Source: CAXTKD01 sp964244885
GTDB taxonomy: Bacteria > Pseudomonadota > Alphaproteobacteria > Sphingomonadales > Sphingomonadaceae
Reading direction: 5' to 3'
NCBI GenBank assembly: GCA_964244885.1
Contig: CAXTKD010000007.1
Location: 90,685 to 154,684, forward strand
DNA: 64,000 nt
Of the stretch, positions 17,614-26,517 are shown piece by piece; within the stretch, counting starts at the first letter, position 1, and each line of letters opens with the position of its first letter. The notes below the pieces were generated by a model, which saw nothing but the letters and a program-made list of their open reading frames with translations, was not told where the DNA came from and searched no databases. The position numbers and the translations under genes are program-made.

Positions 17614-18720
17614 TTAAGAGGAGATATTATTGGTAGCTGTCGAACTGCGTGCACGCAGGTCGTCGAGGCAGCGTCCGGCAGTCGCGCCGTCCCAAAGCGC
17701 CGGCCGGGCCGGGGACGGCCCGTTGTCGGCGAGCGCGGCGTCGAGCGCTTTGACCAGCGTCGGGGCGCACACCAGCCGGTTGGTGCCTTCAGTCACGGTG
17801 ATCGGCCGTTCGGTGTTTTCGCGCAGCGTCAGGCACGGGATGCCGAGGTATGTCGTCTCCTCCTGGAGCCCGCCGCTGTCGGTTATTACGACGCAACTGC
17901 GCTCGACGGCGGCCATGAACGGGCGGTAGCTCATCGGCTCCAGCAACCGGATGTCAGCAGCGGCCAGCCGGTCGAGCAGTCCGAATCGTATCAGCCGCTC
18001 GCGGGTTCGCGGGTGAACAGGAAAGATCAATGAAAGCCGGCGTGCCGCGTCAAGCAACGCCTCGACTAGCGGCGTCAACGTCGCTTCCGCATCGACATTC
18101 GATGGGCGGTGCAAAGTGACGATGCCGAAGCGGCGTGGCAGATCAAGCGTCGCGGCCTCGACGGCGATGCGCGGGCGGACACGCTCGTAACTGTCGAGCA
18201 TGATGTTGCCGACGCGGGTGATGCGCGCTCCGTCAACGCCTTCCGACAGCAGGTTGGCGTCAGCATCGGGCGACGGCGTCCACAGCACATCGGCGATGGC
18301 GTCGGTGATGAGGCGGTTGATCTCTTCCGGCATCGCGCGGTCTCGCGAGCGCAGCCCTGCCTCGAGATGCACGGTGGCGATGCCGAGCTTCGCGCCGACC
18401 ATCGCGCAGGCAGCGGTCGAGTTAACGTCGCCAACGACGACCAGCCAGTCGGGCCGGTCGGCAAGCGCGACACGTTCGTAGGCGATCATTACCCCGCCCG
18501 TCTGTTCAGCATGGCTGCCAGAGCCAATCCCCAGATGATGGTCGGGGGGCGGTAGGTCGAGGTCCGCGAAGATGTCATCGGACATATTGGCGTCGTAGTG
18601 CTGGCCGGTGTGGATCAGCGCCGGCGCGAAGTCAGGCGCTGTCGCCAGCGCGTGCCACAAAGGTGCCACTTTCATGAAGTTTGGCCGCGCCGCTGCGATG
18701 AGATGAATCTTAGACGTCAT
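17614..18720 (-). CDS. wecB: UDP-N-acetylglucosamine 2-epimerase (non-hydrolysing)
   Basis: A 368-residue enzyme of the WecB/Epimerase_2 family that interconverts UDP-GlcNAc and UDP-ManNAc. Family motifs are AARPNFMKVAPLWHAL near the N-terminus, HTGQHYDANMSD, VVGDVNSTAA, HLEAGLRSRDR, TLHRPSNVD and the C-terminal DSGGLQEETTYLGIPCLTLRENTERP. It lies 37 bases after tviB on the same strand. UDP-ManNAc made here could feed a dehydrogenase or be used directly by the next glycosyltransferase. Confidence 0.93.
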   Translation of the reverse strand: MTSKIHLIAAARPNFMKVAPLWHALATAPDFAPALIHTGQHYDANMSDDIFADLDLPPPDHHLGIGSGSHAEQTGGVMIAYERVALADRPDWLVVVGDVNSTAACAMVGAKLGIATVHLEAGLRSRDRAMPEEINRLITDAIADVLWTPSPDADANLLSEGVDGARITRVGNIMLDSYERVRPRIAVEAATLDLPRRFGIVTLHRPSNVDAEATLTPLVEALLDAARRLSLIFPVHPRTRERLIRFGLLDRLAAADIRLLEPMSYRPFMAAVERSCVVITDSGGLQEETTYLGIPCLTLRENTERPITVTEGTNRLVCAPTLVKALDAALADNGPSPARPALWDGATAGRCLDDLRARSSTATNNISS

Positions 18721-18757
18721 TACTTTCCTTCGTAAAAAGCTCTTTTATCCTACGGAA

Positions 18758-20044
18758 TCAGAGCTGCCATCTTTTTACGGAAGCTGGCAACTCAACATCG
18801 CGCCACATTCCTTTAATATCCGCAACCAGCCCTCCGCTAACCAGCAAATTTGCTATCGAACTGCCAGTCAAAGCACGATAGGTAGCATGTGGGACTGCGG
18901 CAATAACAGCATCGTATTGTAGTGCTAGCGCATGGGAATTTAGAAAGAAGCCATACTCACGCTTTGCTTCAACCGGATCCGCAAGTGGGTCATGCACTGT
19001 TATCTCGTGGCCAATCCACTGCAATCGCCGAACAACATCGATGATGCGAGAATTACGTAAATCAGGAACGTCCTCCTTGAACGTAAGGCCAAGAATGAGC
19101 ACACGGGATGACTTCTTCAGTTGAGAGTGTATTTGATCGGCAATCCAACATCCCATATTGTCGTTAAGTCTACGTCCCGCAAGAATCACTTCCGGATCGT
19201 GACCGAGCTGCTGAGCCTTATAGCTAAGATAATATGGGTCAACGCCAATGCAGTGTCCGCCAACAAGCCCGGGTTGGAATTTTAGGAAATTCCATTTTGT
19301 ACTCGCCGCATCAAGCACGTCGTAAATCGATATGCCGATCTTTTGAAAAATCTGCGCGATCTCATTCATAAAGGCGATATTGATGTCGCGCTGGGCATTC
19401 TCGATAACCTTGGCGGCCTCGGCCGCCTTGATCGAGGCAGCTTTGAAGGTGCCGCCGGTGGTGATCGTTCCGTAGAGTTCAGCCAAGGCCTCGGCTATCC
19501 GGGGGTTTTCGCCCGACACCACCTTGGTGATCTTGTCGACAGTGTGCTCGCGGTCGCCGGGGTTGATGCGTTCCGGACTGTAGCCAAGAAAAAAGTCGGT
19601 GCCGCGCTTGAGGCCAGACAGCCTCTCTAGCTCGGGGCCGCAGAGGTCTTCAGTGACGCCGGGATAGACGGTGCTCTCGTAGACGACAATCGCGCCGGCG
19701 CCGGCCTTGAGGATGCCGGCGAGCGCGCGCGTTGCGCTGAGCACCGGATTGAGATCCGGCTGGTTCGCGGCGTCGACCGGAGTTGGCACGGTGACGATGT
19801 AGATCGACGCCTCGCGGCAATCCTCCATGTTCGTCGTGTAGCGTAGCTTGCTCGCCTTCAAACGGTCGCTCTCGATCTCGCGTGTGCGGTCATGGCCGTT
19901 GCGTAGTTCGGCCACGCGACCGGCGTCGATGTCGAGGCCAAGGCAATCGAAATGTCTTGCCATCGCGACAGCGAGCGGCAGGCCGACATAGCCAAGGCCG
20001 ACAACGACGACGCGTGTCTCGGGGCCGATGACGATTTCAGGCAT
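18758..20044 (-). CDS. tviB: Nucleotide-sugar 6-dehydrogenase, TviB/WbpO type
   Basis: A 428-residue UDP-glucose/GDP-mannose dehydrogenase family member. It contains VVGLGYVGLPLAVAMA (NAD site), VPTPVDAANQPDLNP, YESTVYPGVTEDLC, GYSPERINPGDREHT, and the catalytic cysteine in GGHCIGVDPYYLSYKAQ. The long near-identity to the remembered TviB sequence indicates oxidation of UDP-GlcNAc or UDP-GalNAc to the uronic acid. I start at the ATG at 20044 (MPEIVIGPET); the frame is open 50 codons further upstream, but that part looks unlike the family. It heads the minus-strand operon. With WecB alongside, UDP-ManNAcA formation is an alternative. Confidence 0.9.
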   Translation of the reverse strand: MPEIVIGPETRVVVVGLGYVGLPLAVAMARHFDCLGLDIDAGRVAELRNGHDRTREIESDRLKASKLRYTTNMEDCREASIYIVTVPTPVDAANQPDLNPVLSATRALAGILKAGAGAIVVYESTVYPGVTEDLCGPELERLSGLKRGTDFFLGYSPERINPGDREHTVDKITKVVSGENPRIAEALAELYGTITTGGTFKAASIKAAEAAKVIENAQRDINIAFMNEIAQIFQKIGISIYDVLDAASTKWNFLKFQPGLVGGHCIGVDPYYLSYKAQQLGHDPEVILAGRRLNDNMGCWIADQIHSQLKKSSRVLILGLTFKEDVPDLRNSRIIDVVRRLQWIGHEITVHDPLADPVEAKREYGFFLNSHALALQYDAVIAAVPHATYRALTGSSIANLLVSGGLVADIKGMWRDVELPASVKRWQL

Positions 20045-20476
20045 GCTTGTTTGCGGCTCCGTTGGATGCGCCCGGTGGAATGACGGGCGATGGTGGTTGC
20101 TCGGGCTCAAAGCTCGGAATTTGACCCGTTCCTGCCGCTCTATGGAGCCGGGTTTGAGGTCGACAACACTGCAGGCACTGTGGCCGAATCCCAAGAAGTA
20201 GGCGCCGGAGATGACATGGTCAGTCGCATTCGCGGGGCTCGTAGCTTCTTTCAGCGGGCTTCGCCAGCCGAGTTGCGTCCGCGCCCATGGTTAGGAGGGC
20301 ATGCATCTGGCTCTGCCAAGATAGGAAGGCGGACTTCTAATATAACTCGATCGCCCCCGTGCAGATAGCGGCGGTTCTCGCTGTCATGTAGTGCAGAGGG
20401 AATCGGGTCTGCAGAAGCGCGACATCGCCCGCCGGTTTCGCCGGATGCCAAGGAACTTGAAGAGCCGTACGCGGAA
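20045..20476. other. Intergenic stretch without recognised gene
   Basis: About 430 bases between the start of the tviB-type gene and the aceA terminator. It presumably holds the promoter for the minus-strand polysaccharide operon. A 92-codon plus-strand frame (20090-20368) is present, but its composition is arginine- and serine-rich without recognisable domains and it has no good ribosome binding site, so I do not call it. No tRNA is seen. Confidence 0.5.
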
Positions 20477-20502
20477 ACGCCCGCCGGTGTCCCGGCGGGC
20501 GT
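20477..20502 (-). terminator. Hairpin terminator downstream of aceA
   Basis: A perfect inverted repeat with 11-base arms (ACGCCCGCCGG and its complement) around a 4-base loop lies 24 bases after the aceA stop. The T-tract is poor, so termination strength is uncertain. Confidence 0.6.
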
Positions 20503-20526
20503 CCCCTCCTCCCCAAGAGCCCTGCC

Positions 20527-21804
20527 TCAGTGCGCGGTTTCGAACTGCGCGGCTTCAGTCGATTCCCTGAGCGCCGTGGTCGACGAGGTGCCGCCCGAGA
20601 TCGCCTCGGCGACGGCGTCGAAATAGCCGGTGCCGACTTCGCGCTGGTGGCGTGTCGCGGTGTAGCCGTTGGCTTCGCTGGCGAACTCGGCCTGCTGGAG
20701 CTCCGAATAGGCAGCCATGCCGCGATCCCTGTAGCCGCGCGCCAGCTCGTACATGCCGTGGTTGAGGCTGTGGAAGCCCGCCAAGGTCACGAACTGATAT
20801 TTGTAGCCCATCGCGCCCAGCTCGCGCTGGAACTTGGCGATCGTGTCCTTCCCCAGGTTCTTCTCCCAGTTGAAGCTCGGCGAGCAATTATAGGCGAGCA
20901 TCTTGTTGGGGTATTGCTTGCGGATCGCCTCGGCGAAGCGCCTGGCGTCATCGAGGTTCGGGTGGCTGGTCTCCCACCACAAAAGGTCGGCATGCGGCGC
21001 GAAGGCGAGGCCGCGCTTGATGCAATGGTCGACGCCGGTGCCGGGCTTCAGCCGGAAGAAACCCTCGGGCGTGCGCTCGCCGGTCAGGAACTCGTGGTCG
21101 CGCTCGTCGATGTTGGAAGTGATGAGCATCGCGCTTTCGGCGTCGGTGCGCGCGCAGATGATCGTCGGCACGCCGCAGACGTCCGCCGCGAGCCGCGCCG
21201 AATCGAGGTTGCGGATGTGCGCCTGCGTCGGGATGAGCACCTTGCCGCCGAGGTGGCCGCACTTTTTCTCCGAGGCGAGCTGGTCCTCGTAGTGAACGCC
21301 CGCCGCGCCGGCGGCGATATAGGCCTTCATGATCTCGAAGCAGTTCAAGGGCCCGCCGAAGCCGGCCTCGGCGTCGGCGACGATCGGGGCGAACCAGTCG
21401 CGGCTGACCTTGCCCTCGCTGTGCTCGATCTGGTCGGCGCGCTGGAGGGCGTTGTTGATTCGCTTGCACAGCTCGGGGCCGGCGTTCGCGGGATAGAGCG
21501 ACTGGTCGGGGTACATCGCGCCCGCGGTGTTGGCGTCGGCGGCGACCTGCCAGCCGGAGAGGTAGATGGCCTTGAGGCCGGCGCGGACCTGCTGCATCGC
21601 CTGGTTGCCCGTCATCGCGCCGAGCGAATTGATGTAGGGCTCGCTGTGCAGCAGCTCCCACAGCTTGTTCGCGCCGCGCGCCGCCAGCGTGTAGGCGATC
21701 GGCAGCGAGCCGCGCAGCCGCTCGACGTCGGCCGCGGTGTACGGACGCTCGATGCCGTCGAAGCGGCCGGCGGGGGCGGGGATCAGATCGTCGAACCTGG
21801 TCAT
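20527..21804 (-). CDS. aceA: Isocitrate lyase
   Basis: A 425-residue enzyme that splits isocitrate into glyoxylate and succinate in the glyoxylate bypass. The signature KKCGHLGGKVLIPTQ (residues 180-194) carries the catalytic Cys182; WETSHPNLDDARRFAEAI and YNCSPSFNWEKNL complete the active site. Length is usual for the short bacterial form. GAGGAATTGC precedes the ATG. It is divergent from an ScfR/MccR-type regulator, a common arrangement for acetate or fatty-acid control. Malate synthase is not in the window. Confidence 0.97.
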   Translation of the reverse strand: MTRFDDLIPAPAGRFDGIERPYTAADVERLRGSLPIAYTLAARGANKLWELLHSEPYINSLGAMTGNQAMQQVRAGLKAIYLSGWQVAADANTAGAMYPDQSLYPANAGPELCKRINNALQRADQIEHSEGKVSRDWFAPIVADAEAGFGGPLNCFEIMKAYIAAGAAGVHYEDQLASEKKCGHLGGKVLIPTQAHIRNLDSARLAADVCGVPTIICARTDAESAMLITSNIDERDHEFLTGERTPEGFFRLKPGTGVDHCIKRGLAFAPHADLLWWETSHPNLDDARRFAEAIRKQYPNKMLAYNCSPSFNWEKNLGKDTIAKFQRELGAMGYKYQFVTLAGFHSLNHGMYELARGYRDRGMAAYSELQQAEFASEANGYTATRHQREVGTGYFDAVAEAISGGTSSTTALRESTEAAQFETAH

Positions 21805-21825
21805 CGCAATTCCTCAACTCGATTT

Positions 21826-21842
21826 TTACAACGCTGTTGCAA
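21826..21842. promoter_or_regulatory. Candidate operator in aceA-regulator intergenic region
   Basis: An imperfect dyad, TTGCAAC-AGC-GTTGTAA on the minus strand, lies about 20 bases upstream of the aceA start. Regulators of the RamB/MccR/ScfR group are known to bind TTGCAA-like sites near glyoxylate and methylcitrate genes, so this is a plausible operator for the divergent regulator; inference only. Confidence 0.35.
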
Positions 21843-21917
21843 CGAATGCCGCAAGCGCCTGCCGCCTCCTAGAGCCGACGGAAACCAAGCCGTCAACAAG
21901 CGCACGTACAAATCGTG

Positions 21918-21946
21918 TTGACCTGTGCGCCTTCTGACGGAATGAT
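21918..21946 (+). promoter_or_regulatory. Candidate sigma70-type promoter of the ScfR/MccR-like gene
   Basis: TTGACC at 21918-21923, a 17-base spacer and AATGAT at 21941-21946, followed by the ATG at 21975. The match to the -35 element is good and to the -10 element moderate. Confidence 0.4.
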
Positions 21947-21974
21947 GTGAAACATTGTCAATAAGGCATACAAG

Positions 21975-23387
21975 ATGGCGAGCCTGCCGCAGGACCGAAA
22001 GTTGTTCGCCGGGCCGCGCCTGCGCCGCCTGCGGCTGCAGCTCGCGCTGACCCAGAGCCGGATGGCCGACGACCTCGGCGTGTCGGTGAGCTACCTCAAC
22101 CTGATCGAGCGCAACCAGCGACCGCTCACCGCCGGGGTGCTGCTGCGGCTGGCGCAGGCCTATAACATCGACCTGCGCCAGCTGACCGGCGACGACAGCG
22201 AGCGCGCCGCCGACGACGTGCGGCAGATGCTCGCCGATCCGCTGTTGCGCGGGCTGGAGGTCGGGCGGTCCGAGGTTCACGATTTCGTCGAATCGTGCCC
22301 GAGCATGGCGCAGGCGATGGCGCGGCTCTACGCGGCGTGGCGCGACCGGGGGCAGGCGCCGGGCGACGAGGCGGAGAGCGCCAGCGCCGGGCCGCTGGAG
22401 GCGGTGCGTGCCTTCATCCAGGAGCGGCGCAATCATTTTCCAGACGTGGAGGCGCGCGCCGAGGCGCTGGCCGACGAGCTGCGGCTGGCGCCGGGCGGGC
22501 TCGGGCACGCGCTCGGCGAGCGGCTGCGCGGGCGGCACGGGCTGTCGGTGCGCGTCCTGCCGGTCGACGTGATGCCGGGGCATCTCCGCCGGCTCGACCT
22601 GCACGGCCGCCAGCTCCAGCTGTCCGAGCTGCTCGACGAGCCGTCGCGGGTGTTCGCCGCCGCCTATCAGACCGGGCTGATCGAGGCGAAGGCCGAGATC
22701 GAGGCGGCGACGGCGGCGGCGGACTTCGCCGACCGGACGGCGACCCGGCTGCTGACGCAGAACCTCGCCAGCTATTTCGCCGCCGCCGTGATGATGCCCT
22801 ACGCGCGCTTCCACGCGGCGGCCGAATCGACGGGCTATGACCTGGAGCTGCTCGCCCGGCGCTTCGGCGCGGGGTTCGAGCAGGTGGCGCACCGGCTGAC
22901 GACCTTGCAGCGGCCGGGGAGCCGGGGGGTGCCGTTCTTCCTGATCCGGGTCGACCGGGCGGGCAACGTCTCGAAGCGATTCGCGGCGGGGCGCTTTCCG
23001 TTCGCGACCTACGGCGGGACCTGCCCTTTGTGGTCGGTGCACGGCGCGTTCGACAAGCCGGGCGAGCTGCTCACCCAGGCGATCGAGATGGAGGACGGCG
23101 CGCGCTACCTGTCGATCGCGCGGACCGTGCACCCGCACGCGGCGCCGGCGGGCGCGGTGCGGCCGCAGTTCGCGGTGGCGCTGGGCTGCGAGCTCGGCCA
23201 CGCGCACGGGTTGGTCTACGCGCGGGGGATCGACCTCGACGCGCCGCGAGTGACGCCGATCGGGGTGACGTGCACGCTGTGCGAACGGGCGGAGTGTCGG
23301 CAGAGATCGGCGCCGCCGGCGAGCCGGCGGCTGGTGGTGGATGAGCGGAGCCGGGGGGAGAGTGCGTTTCGGTTTGGCGATGGCTGA
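21975..23387 (+). CDS. XRE-family short-chain fatty acyl transcriptional regulator (ScfR/MccR/RamB-like)
   Basis: A 470-residue regulator. The N-terminal helix-turn-helix covers about residues 15-70 (LRRLRLQLALTQSRMADDLGVSVSYLNLIERNQRPLT is split across its helices). The middle is an ImmA/IrrE-like region without an HExxH motif (NLASYFAAAVMMPYARF), and the C-terminal domain ends with CTLCERAECRQRSAPP, typical of the DUF2083 part of this family. Relatives control isocitrate lyase, methylcitrate or propionyl-CoA genes in response to short acyl-CoAs. The divergent aceA gene is the obvious target. GC content at third positions is very high. Confidence 0.88.
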   Translation: MASLPQDRKLFAGPRLRRLRLQLALTQSRMADDLGVSVSYLNLIERNQRPLTAGVLLRLAQAYNIDLRQLTGDDSERAADDVRQMLADPLLRGLEVGRSEVHDFVESCPSMAQAMARLYAAWRDRGQAPGDEAESASAGPLEAVRAFIQERRNHFPDVEARAEALADELRLAPGGLGHALGERLRGRHGLSVRVLPVDVMPGHLRRLDLHGRQLQLSELLDEPSRVFAAAYQTGLIEAKAEIEAATAAADFADRTATRLLTQNLASYFAAAVMMPYARFHAAAESTGYDLELLARRFGAGFEQVAHRLTTLQRPGSRGVPFFLIRVDRAGNVSKRFAAGRFPFATYGGTCPLWSVHGAFDKPGELLTQAIEMEDGARYLSIARTVHPHAAPAGAVRPQFAVALGCELGHAHGLVYARGIDLDAPRVTPIGVTCTLCERAECRQRSAPPASRRLVVDERSRGESAFRFGDG

Positions 23388-23389
23388 GC

Positions 23390-25717
23390 CTATTCGTCGA
23401 TACCGTCCCAATCGTCCTCGAATTTGGAGCGGATTGTGGGTTCAGTAGTCGCTAAAAGCTGTTGCGGGATCGACAGCATCTGGCCGCCGTCGCGGATTAG
23501 CGGGCGGTAAGCGAGGCCAATGCTGCCCCGGACATGGCGACTGTAGATGGCGTCGAGCGGCACCGTCAGGTAGATGCCCTTGTCGAAGCGGCCTTCGCCA
23601 AAGCGTTCCGCTGACACGTTCGTCTTGGTCGCGAAGGCGCCGACGCTGACGCCCGACTCGAAGGTCCTCGCGATCTCGAAGGTTCCGCCATAGTCCTTCG
23701 CAAGATAGCGGCCGAGCCGAACTCGGACGTCTAGCTTGGGGCCTGGGAAATAGTAGGCGCCCGTTACGAATCCAGTGACCGTGCTGTAATGTCGGAAGTC
23801 GAAGAGCTGATCGAAGCCGCGTTGCTTAACATAGGAAAGGTCCGCGCCGATGGCCCAGTTCCTGGTTGCCGGGCGATACAGGATTTCGGCGCCGACGCCG
23901 CCAAACATTTCTTCGAGGAGACCACCGAAAACATGGCCGTAGAGGGCGGGCGCCAAGTTGAAGACGTAGTTCGCGTGAAGGATTGGGATCGAGGTTTTCC
24001 CTTCGCGCAGATAGTCCTTAATATCGGAGCGGACGTGGGGGAGCTGGCTGTCGGACGGGATTTGCAGCTTGTCGAAGTTGTCCGACAGCGCAAACGCGAC
24101 CGCGCCTTGAGCATTGAGGTGGCGATTGATCGAAAGGAAGCCATTGGCGCGAAGACCGGCCTGATAGAGCAGAAATTGCTCCGGGCGGCCGAGCGTTGTT
24201 TTAAGCGTGGGCCTGAACGAATAGGCGAATCTCGGTGGCGAGGTGCTCAGCGGTCCTTGATAGTTTGCGTTGTTCAGGTCGAGGGACGGAAGCGAGAACT
24301 CCGTCTGCTGCAACAATTCCTCCGGTGATCCAGAGCCGGGCACCAAGGCTTTCGCCAGAGCGGACCGATAGACGCGCACTTCCACGGTTTCCATGCCGCC
24401 TTCGACGAAAACAACGCTGATAGCCTCATAGCGTGCCGGAAGAACCCCGAACGCGGCGCGTGAGATGCGCCCCAAGCCCGTCGCCATATTCTCAAAGCGC
24501 GCCTGGGCGACATAAAGAACGACTTCATGCGCATGAAAATCGGCCGCATAGAGGCCGGCGCCTTGGCCGCCCAACGCGGCTGAGAGGTTCTTGCTGAGTT
24601 CAGCGCCAGGAGGATCGGGGCGCGCCTGGGCCTCCGCGGGGCTGGAAAAGATCGCGCCTGGCTCGAGTGGGGCGCCGGTGTCAGGCACCAACGGCACACC
24701 GGAGATCGCCGCATCCGACCTGATCGTGGTAGCCTGGGCGGGAAAGGCGGGCGGCCCGGCATCGAACTTCGGGATTCGGAACGGTCGGTTGAAGTTCGTG
24801 GTAAGGGCGAGATTCAAGGCGATCTTGTTACCGCGTTCGACCGCCGCGCCAAGGTGTAGCCAAGAGCGCACGGCATAATCCGCGCCGAAGTTGACGGGGA
24901 CCCGAACACGAAAGCGGTTGCCGAGAGCTTCGCTCTTGTAGTCGTTCGCGTCATATTCGAGCTTGAGCGCCAAGCCCTTGATCGGCGTATCATATTTAAT
25001 GCCGCCGAATGGCGAAACCTGTCTGCCCTTGAAATAAGCCGCGTTAACGGTCCCTCCGCCAGCGGTGAAAGACCCGCGCGTATCGAACCGCGATCCAATG
25101 AGACGGAACGGGTTTGGTAAAATGCCGCGGCTGGCAATATTGCCCCAGCCCAAGCCGAACGACACGTCGATCGGCCCAGCTCGCTTGTTCAGCACGATAT
25201 ATTCGGATGAGAACAGGCCGGTACCGACGAAGTCGCGTAGACCGAGGGCTACAGCAGGCGTCCAGGAGGTTTCCTCGAACGCCCTGATCTTCAGGTCAAA
25301 GCCGCGATCCTTGAAGCTCTGGGTGCCACTGAATTCCGGAAAAGGCGAGTAAAGGCGATTTCGTACCGTCGTCAGCCGAAGCGTCGCCTCGAGCCATGGC
25401 ATACCCTGCACGCTAAAGAAGTAACGGTCATAGGGTTGCACGTGGTTGGCGCCGAGAGTGATTTGCCCGTCCGGCGCGAAACGCGCGGTCGGCGTTTGCA
25501 GGAGTCCGACGCCGCCGAAATCGCCAGGCGAGAAAGAAGCGGGAAAGGGCTCCCATGGGTCGGCAGCGATCGCATGTGTGCTTAGCCCCGCCAAGAACAG
25601 GAAAGCGCCAACCTTGCGCTGACGACCGAGCCTTGGGCAAGGACGTGTCGTCGGTCGCACGACGGCGAACATCCTGTTGGCGGCATTATACTGGCGCCGC
25701 GCCTTCGAAACTGTCAT
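23390..25717 (-). CDS. YjbH-family outer membrane exopolysaccharide protein
   Basis: A 775-residue exported beta-rich protein. A signal peptide ends near STHAIAADPWEPF (around residue 50; a second ATG at 25672 would give a cleaner signal). The mature N-terminus GDFGGVGLLQTPTARFAPDGQITLG and the stretch GRHL-type repeats of beta strands match the YjbH/GfcD family of putative outer membrane polysaccharide secretion proteins. It is divergent from the YjbF-like lipoprotein gene, 71 bases apart, and ends only two bases from the convergent ScfR-like gene. The E. coli yjbEFGH set is one operon, so this layout is rearranged. Confidence 0.85.
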   Translation of the reverse strand: MTVSKARRQYNAANRMFAVVRPTTRPCPRLGRQRKVGAFLFLAGLSTHAIAADPWEPFPASFSPGDFGGVGLLQTPTARFAPDGQITLGANHVQPYDRYFFSVQGMPWLEATLRLTTVRNRLYSPFPEFSGTQSFKDRGFDLKIRAFEETSWTPAVALGLRDFVGTGLFSSEYIVLNKRAGPIDVSFGLGWGNIASRGILPNPFRLIGSRFDTRGSFTAGGGTVNAAYFKGRQVSPFGGIKYDTPIKGLALKLEYDANDYKSEALGNRFRVRVPVNFGADYAVRSWLHLGAAVERGNKIALNLALTTNFNRPFRIPKFDAGPPAFPAQATTIRSDAAISGVPLVPDTGAPLEPGAIFSSPAEAQARPDPPGAELSKNLSAALGGQGAGLYAADFHAHEVVLYVAQARFENMATGLGRISRAAFGVLPARYEAISVVFVEGGMETVEVRVYRSALAKALVPGSGSPEELLQQTEFSLPSLDLNNANYQGPLSTSPPRFAYSFRPTLKTTLGRPEQFLLYQAGLRANGFLSINRHLNAQGAVAFALSDNFDKLQIPSDSQLPHVRSDIKDYLREGKTSIPILHANYVFNLAPALYGHVFGGLLEEMFGGVGAEILYRPATRNWAIGADLSYVKQRGFDQLFDFRHYSTVTGFVTGAYYFPGPKLDVRVRLGRYLAKDYGGTFEIARTFESGVSVGAFATKTNVSAERFGEGRFDKGIYLTVPLDAIYSRHVRGSIGLAYRPLIRDGGQMLSIPQQLLATTEPTIRSKFEDDWDGIDE

Positions 25718-25788
25718 TTCCAGTCTGTGTCATATCATTAGGTGAATCGCCAGTGGCGGATTCGACTCCCTTTCAAGGCCAGGATTCC

Positions 25789-26454
25789 ATGTTGTCGAAG
25801 AGCCGCCGTCGCGCCCTGTTTGCGATCGGGGCGGCAGCTATCGTGCCGGGATGCGCGAGCTTCAGGAGGTCGGCCTTTTGGGGTACGATCCTGAACGCCA
25901 ATCAGCCAGCTGGATCGAGAATCGACCGGGCCAAGGTCGATTCCATTCCTTACGCTTCGATGATCGCCAAGTTTCGCGGCAACGCGGCGGCGCTCATCGT
26001 TCTCGGGGAGCGTCTGTCCGCAGATCGACTGGTCTGGTATTCAGCAGAGCACCAGAGCCTTACGACCTGGGGTCCTTATGTCGTTCGTCTTCTGGGGACG
26101 GACGTCGCACTTCGCGAGATGACGTTTCGTGGCAGTTGGTCGACAAACCTCGGCACCATGATTGGCCGAAGGGCTGAGCGCAGTTTCGGATGGCAAGCCA
26201 AAGACGGGGGGATCTTATCCTCCAACGCGGTTTCCCGGTTCGAGGACGTGGGGACGGACGTAGTTGAGATTCTTGGGGAGCGCCGCCAGCTTCGCCGAGT
26301 CCGCGAGCAGCTGGTTTTCGACGGGCAGCATCGATTTTCCAATGACTATTGGATCGATATGGATGGCGGCTTCTGTTGGAAGAGCAGGCAGATTGTAATT
26401 CCGACCCTGCCAGCCTTCGAGTTTCAGGTTACAAGACGGCCTTTGGCCGTTTGA
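25789..26454 (+). CDS. YjbF-family lipoprotein
   Basis: A 221-residue lipoprotein. It starts MLSKSRRRALFAIGAAAIVP with a lipobox VPGC, so lipidation at the cysteine near residue 20 is expected. The body, with SMIAKFRGNAAALIVLGE, QSLTTWGPYVVRLLGT, FSNDYWIDMDGGFCWKSRQ and PFEFQVTRRP-like end, fits the YjbF/GfcB family. The frame is open upstream to 25555, but the ATG at 25789 gives a proper signal peptide. It is divergent from yjbH and convergent with the threonine-rich peptide gene, with a bidirectional terminator between. Confidence 0.82.
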   Translation: MLSKSRRRALFAIGAAAIVPGCASFRRSAFWGTILNANQPAGSRIDRAKVDSIPYASMIAKFRGNAAALIVLGERLSADRLVWYSAEHQSLTTWGPYVVRLLGTDVALREMTFRGSWSTNLGTMIGRRAERSFGWQAKDGGILSSNAVSRFEDVGTDVVEILGERRQLRRVREQLVFDGQHRFSNDYWIDMDGGFCWKSRQIVIPTLPAFEFQVTRRPLAV

Positions 26455-26459
26455 CGCAT

Positions 26460-26489
26460 AAAAAAAGGCCGCCATCAAGGCGGCCTTTC
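26460..26489. terminator. Bidirectional intrinsic terminator
   Basis: AAAAAAAGGCCGCC-ATCAA-GGCGGCCTTT: an 8-base GC-rich stem with an A-tract on one side and a T-tract on the other, between the convergent YjbF-like and YjbE-like genes. It can end transcripts from both sides. Confidence 0.85.
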
Positions 26490-26517
26490 CTTAACTTTAT
26501 CGAACTGGCTAGCTCGA

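Noticed and set aside
20090..20368. A 92-codon plus-strand frame in the tviB-aceA gap.
   Set aside because: No ribosome binding site, no recognisable sequence, Arg/Ser-rich composition.
21801..23411. A 536-codon minus-strand frame opposite the ScfR/MccR-like gene.
   Set aside because: Antisense shadow of a high-GC gene; the plus-strand regulator has clear domains and its own promoter and context.
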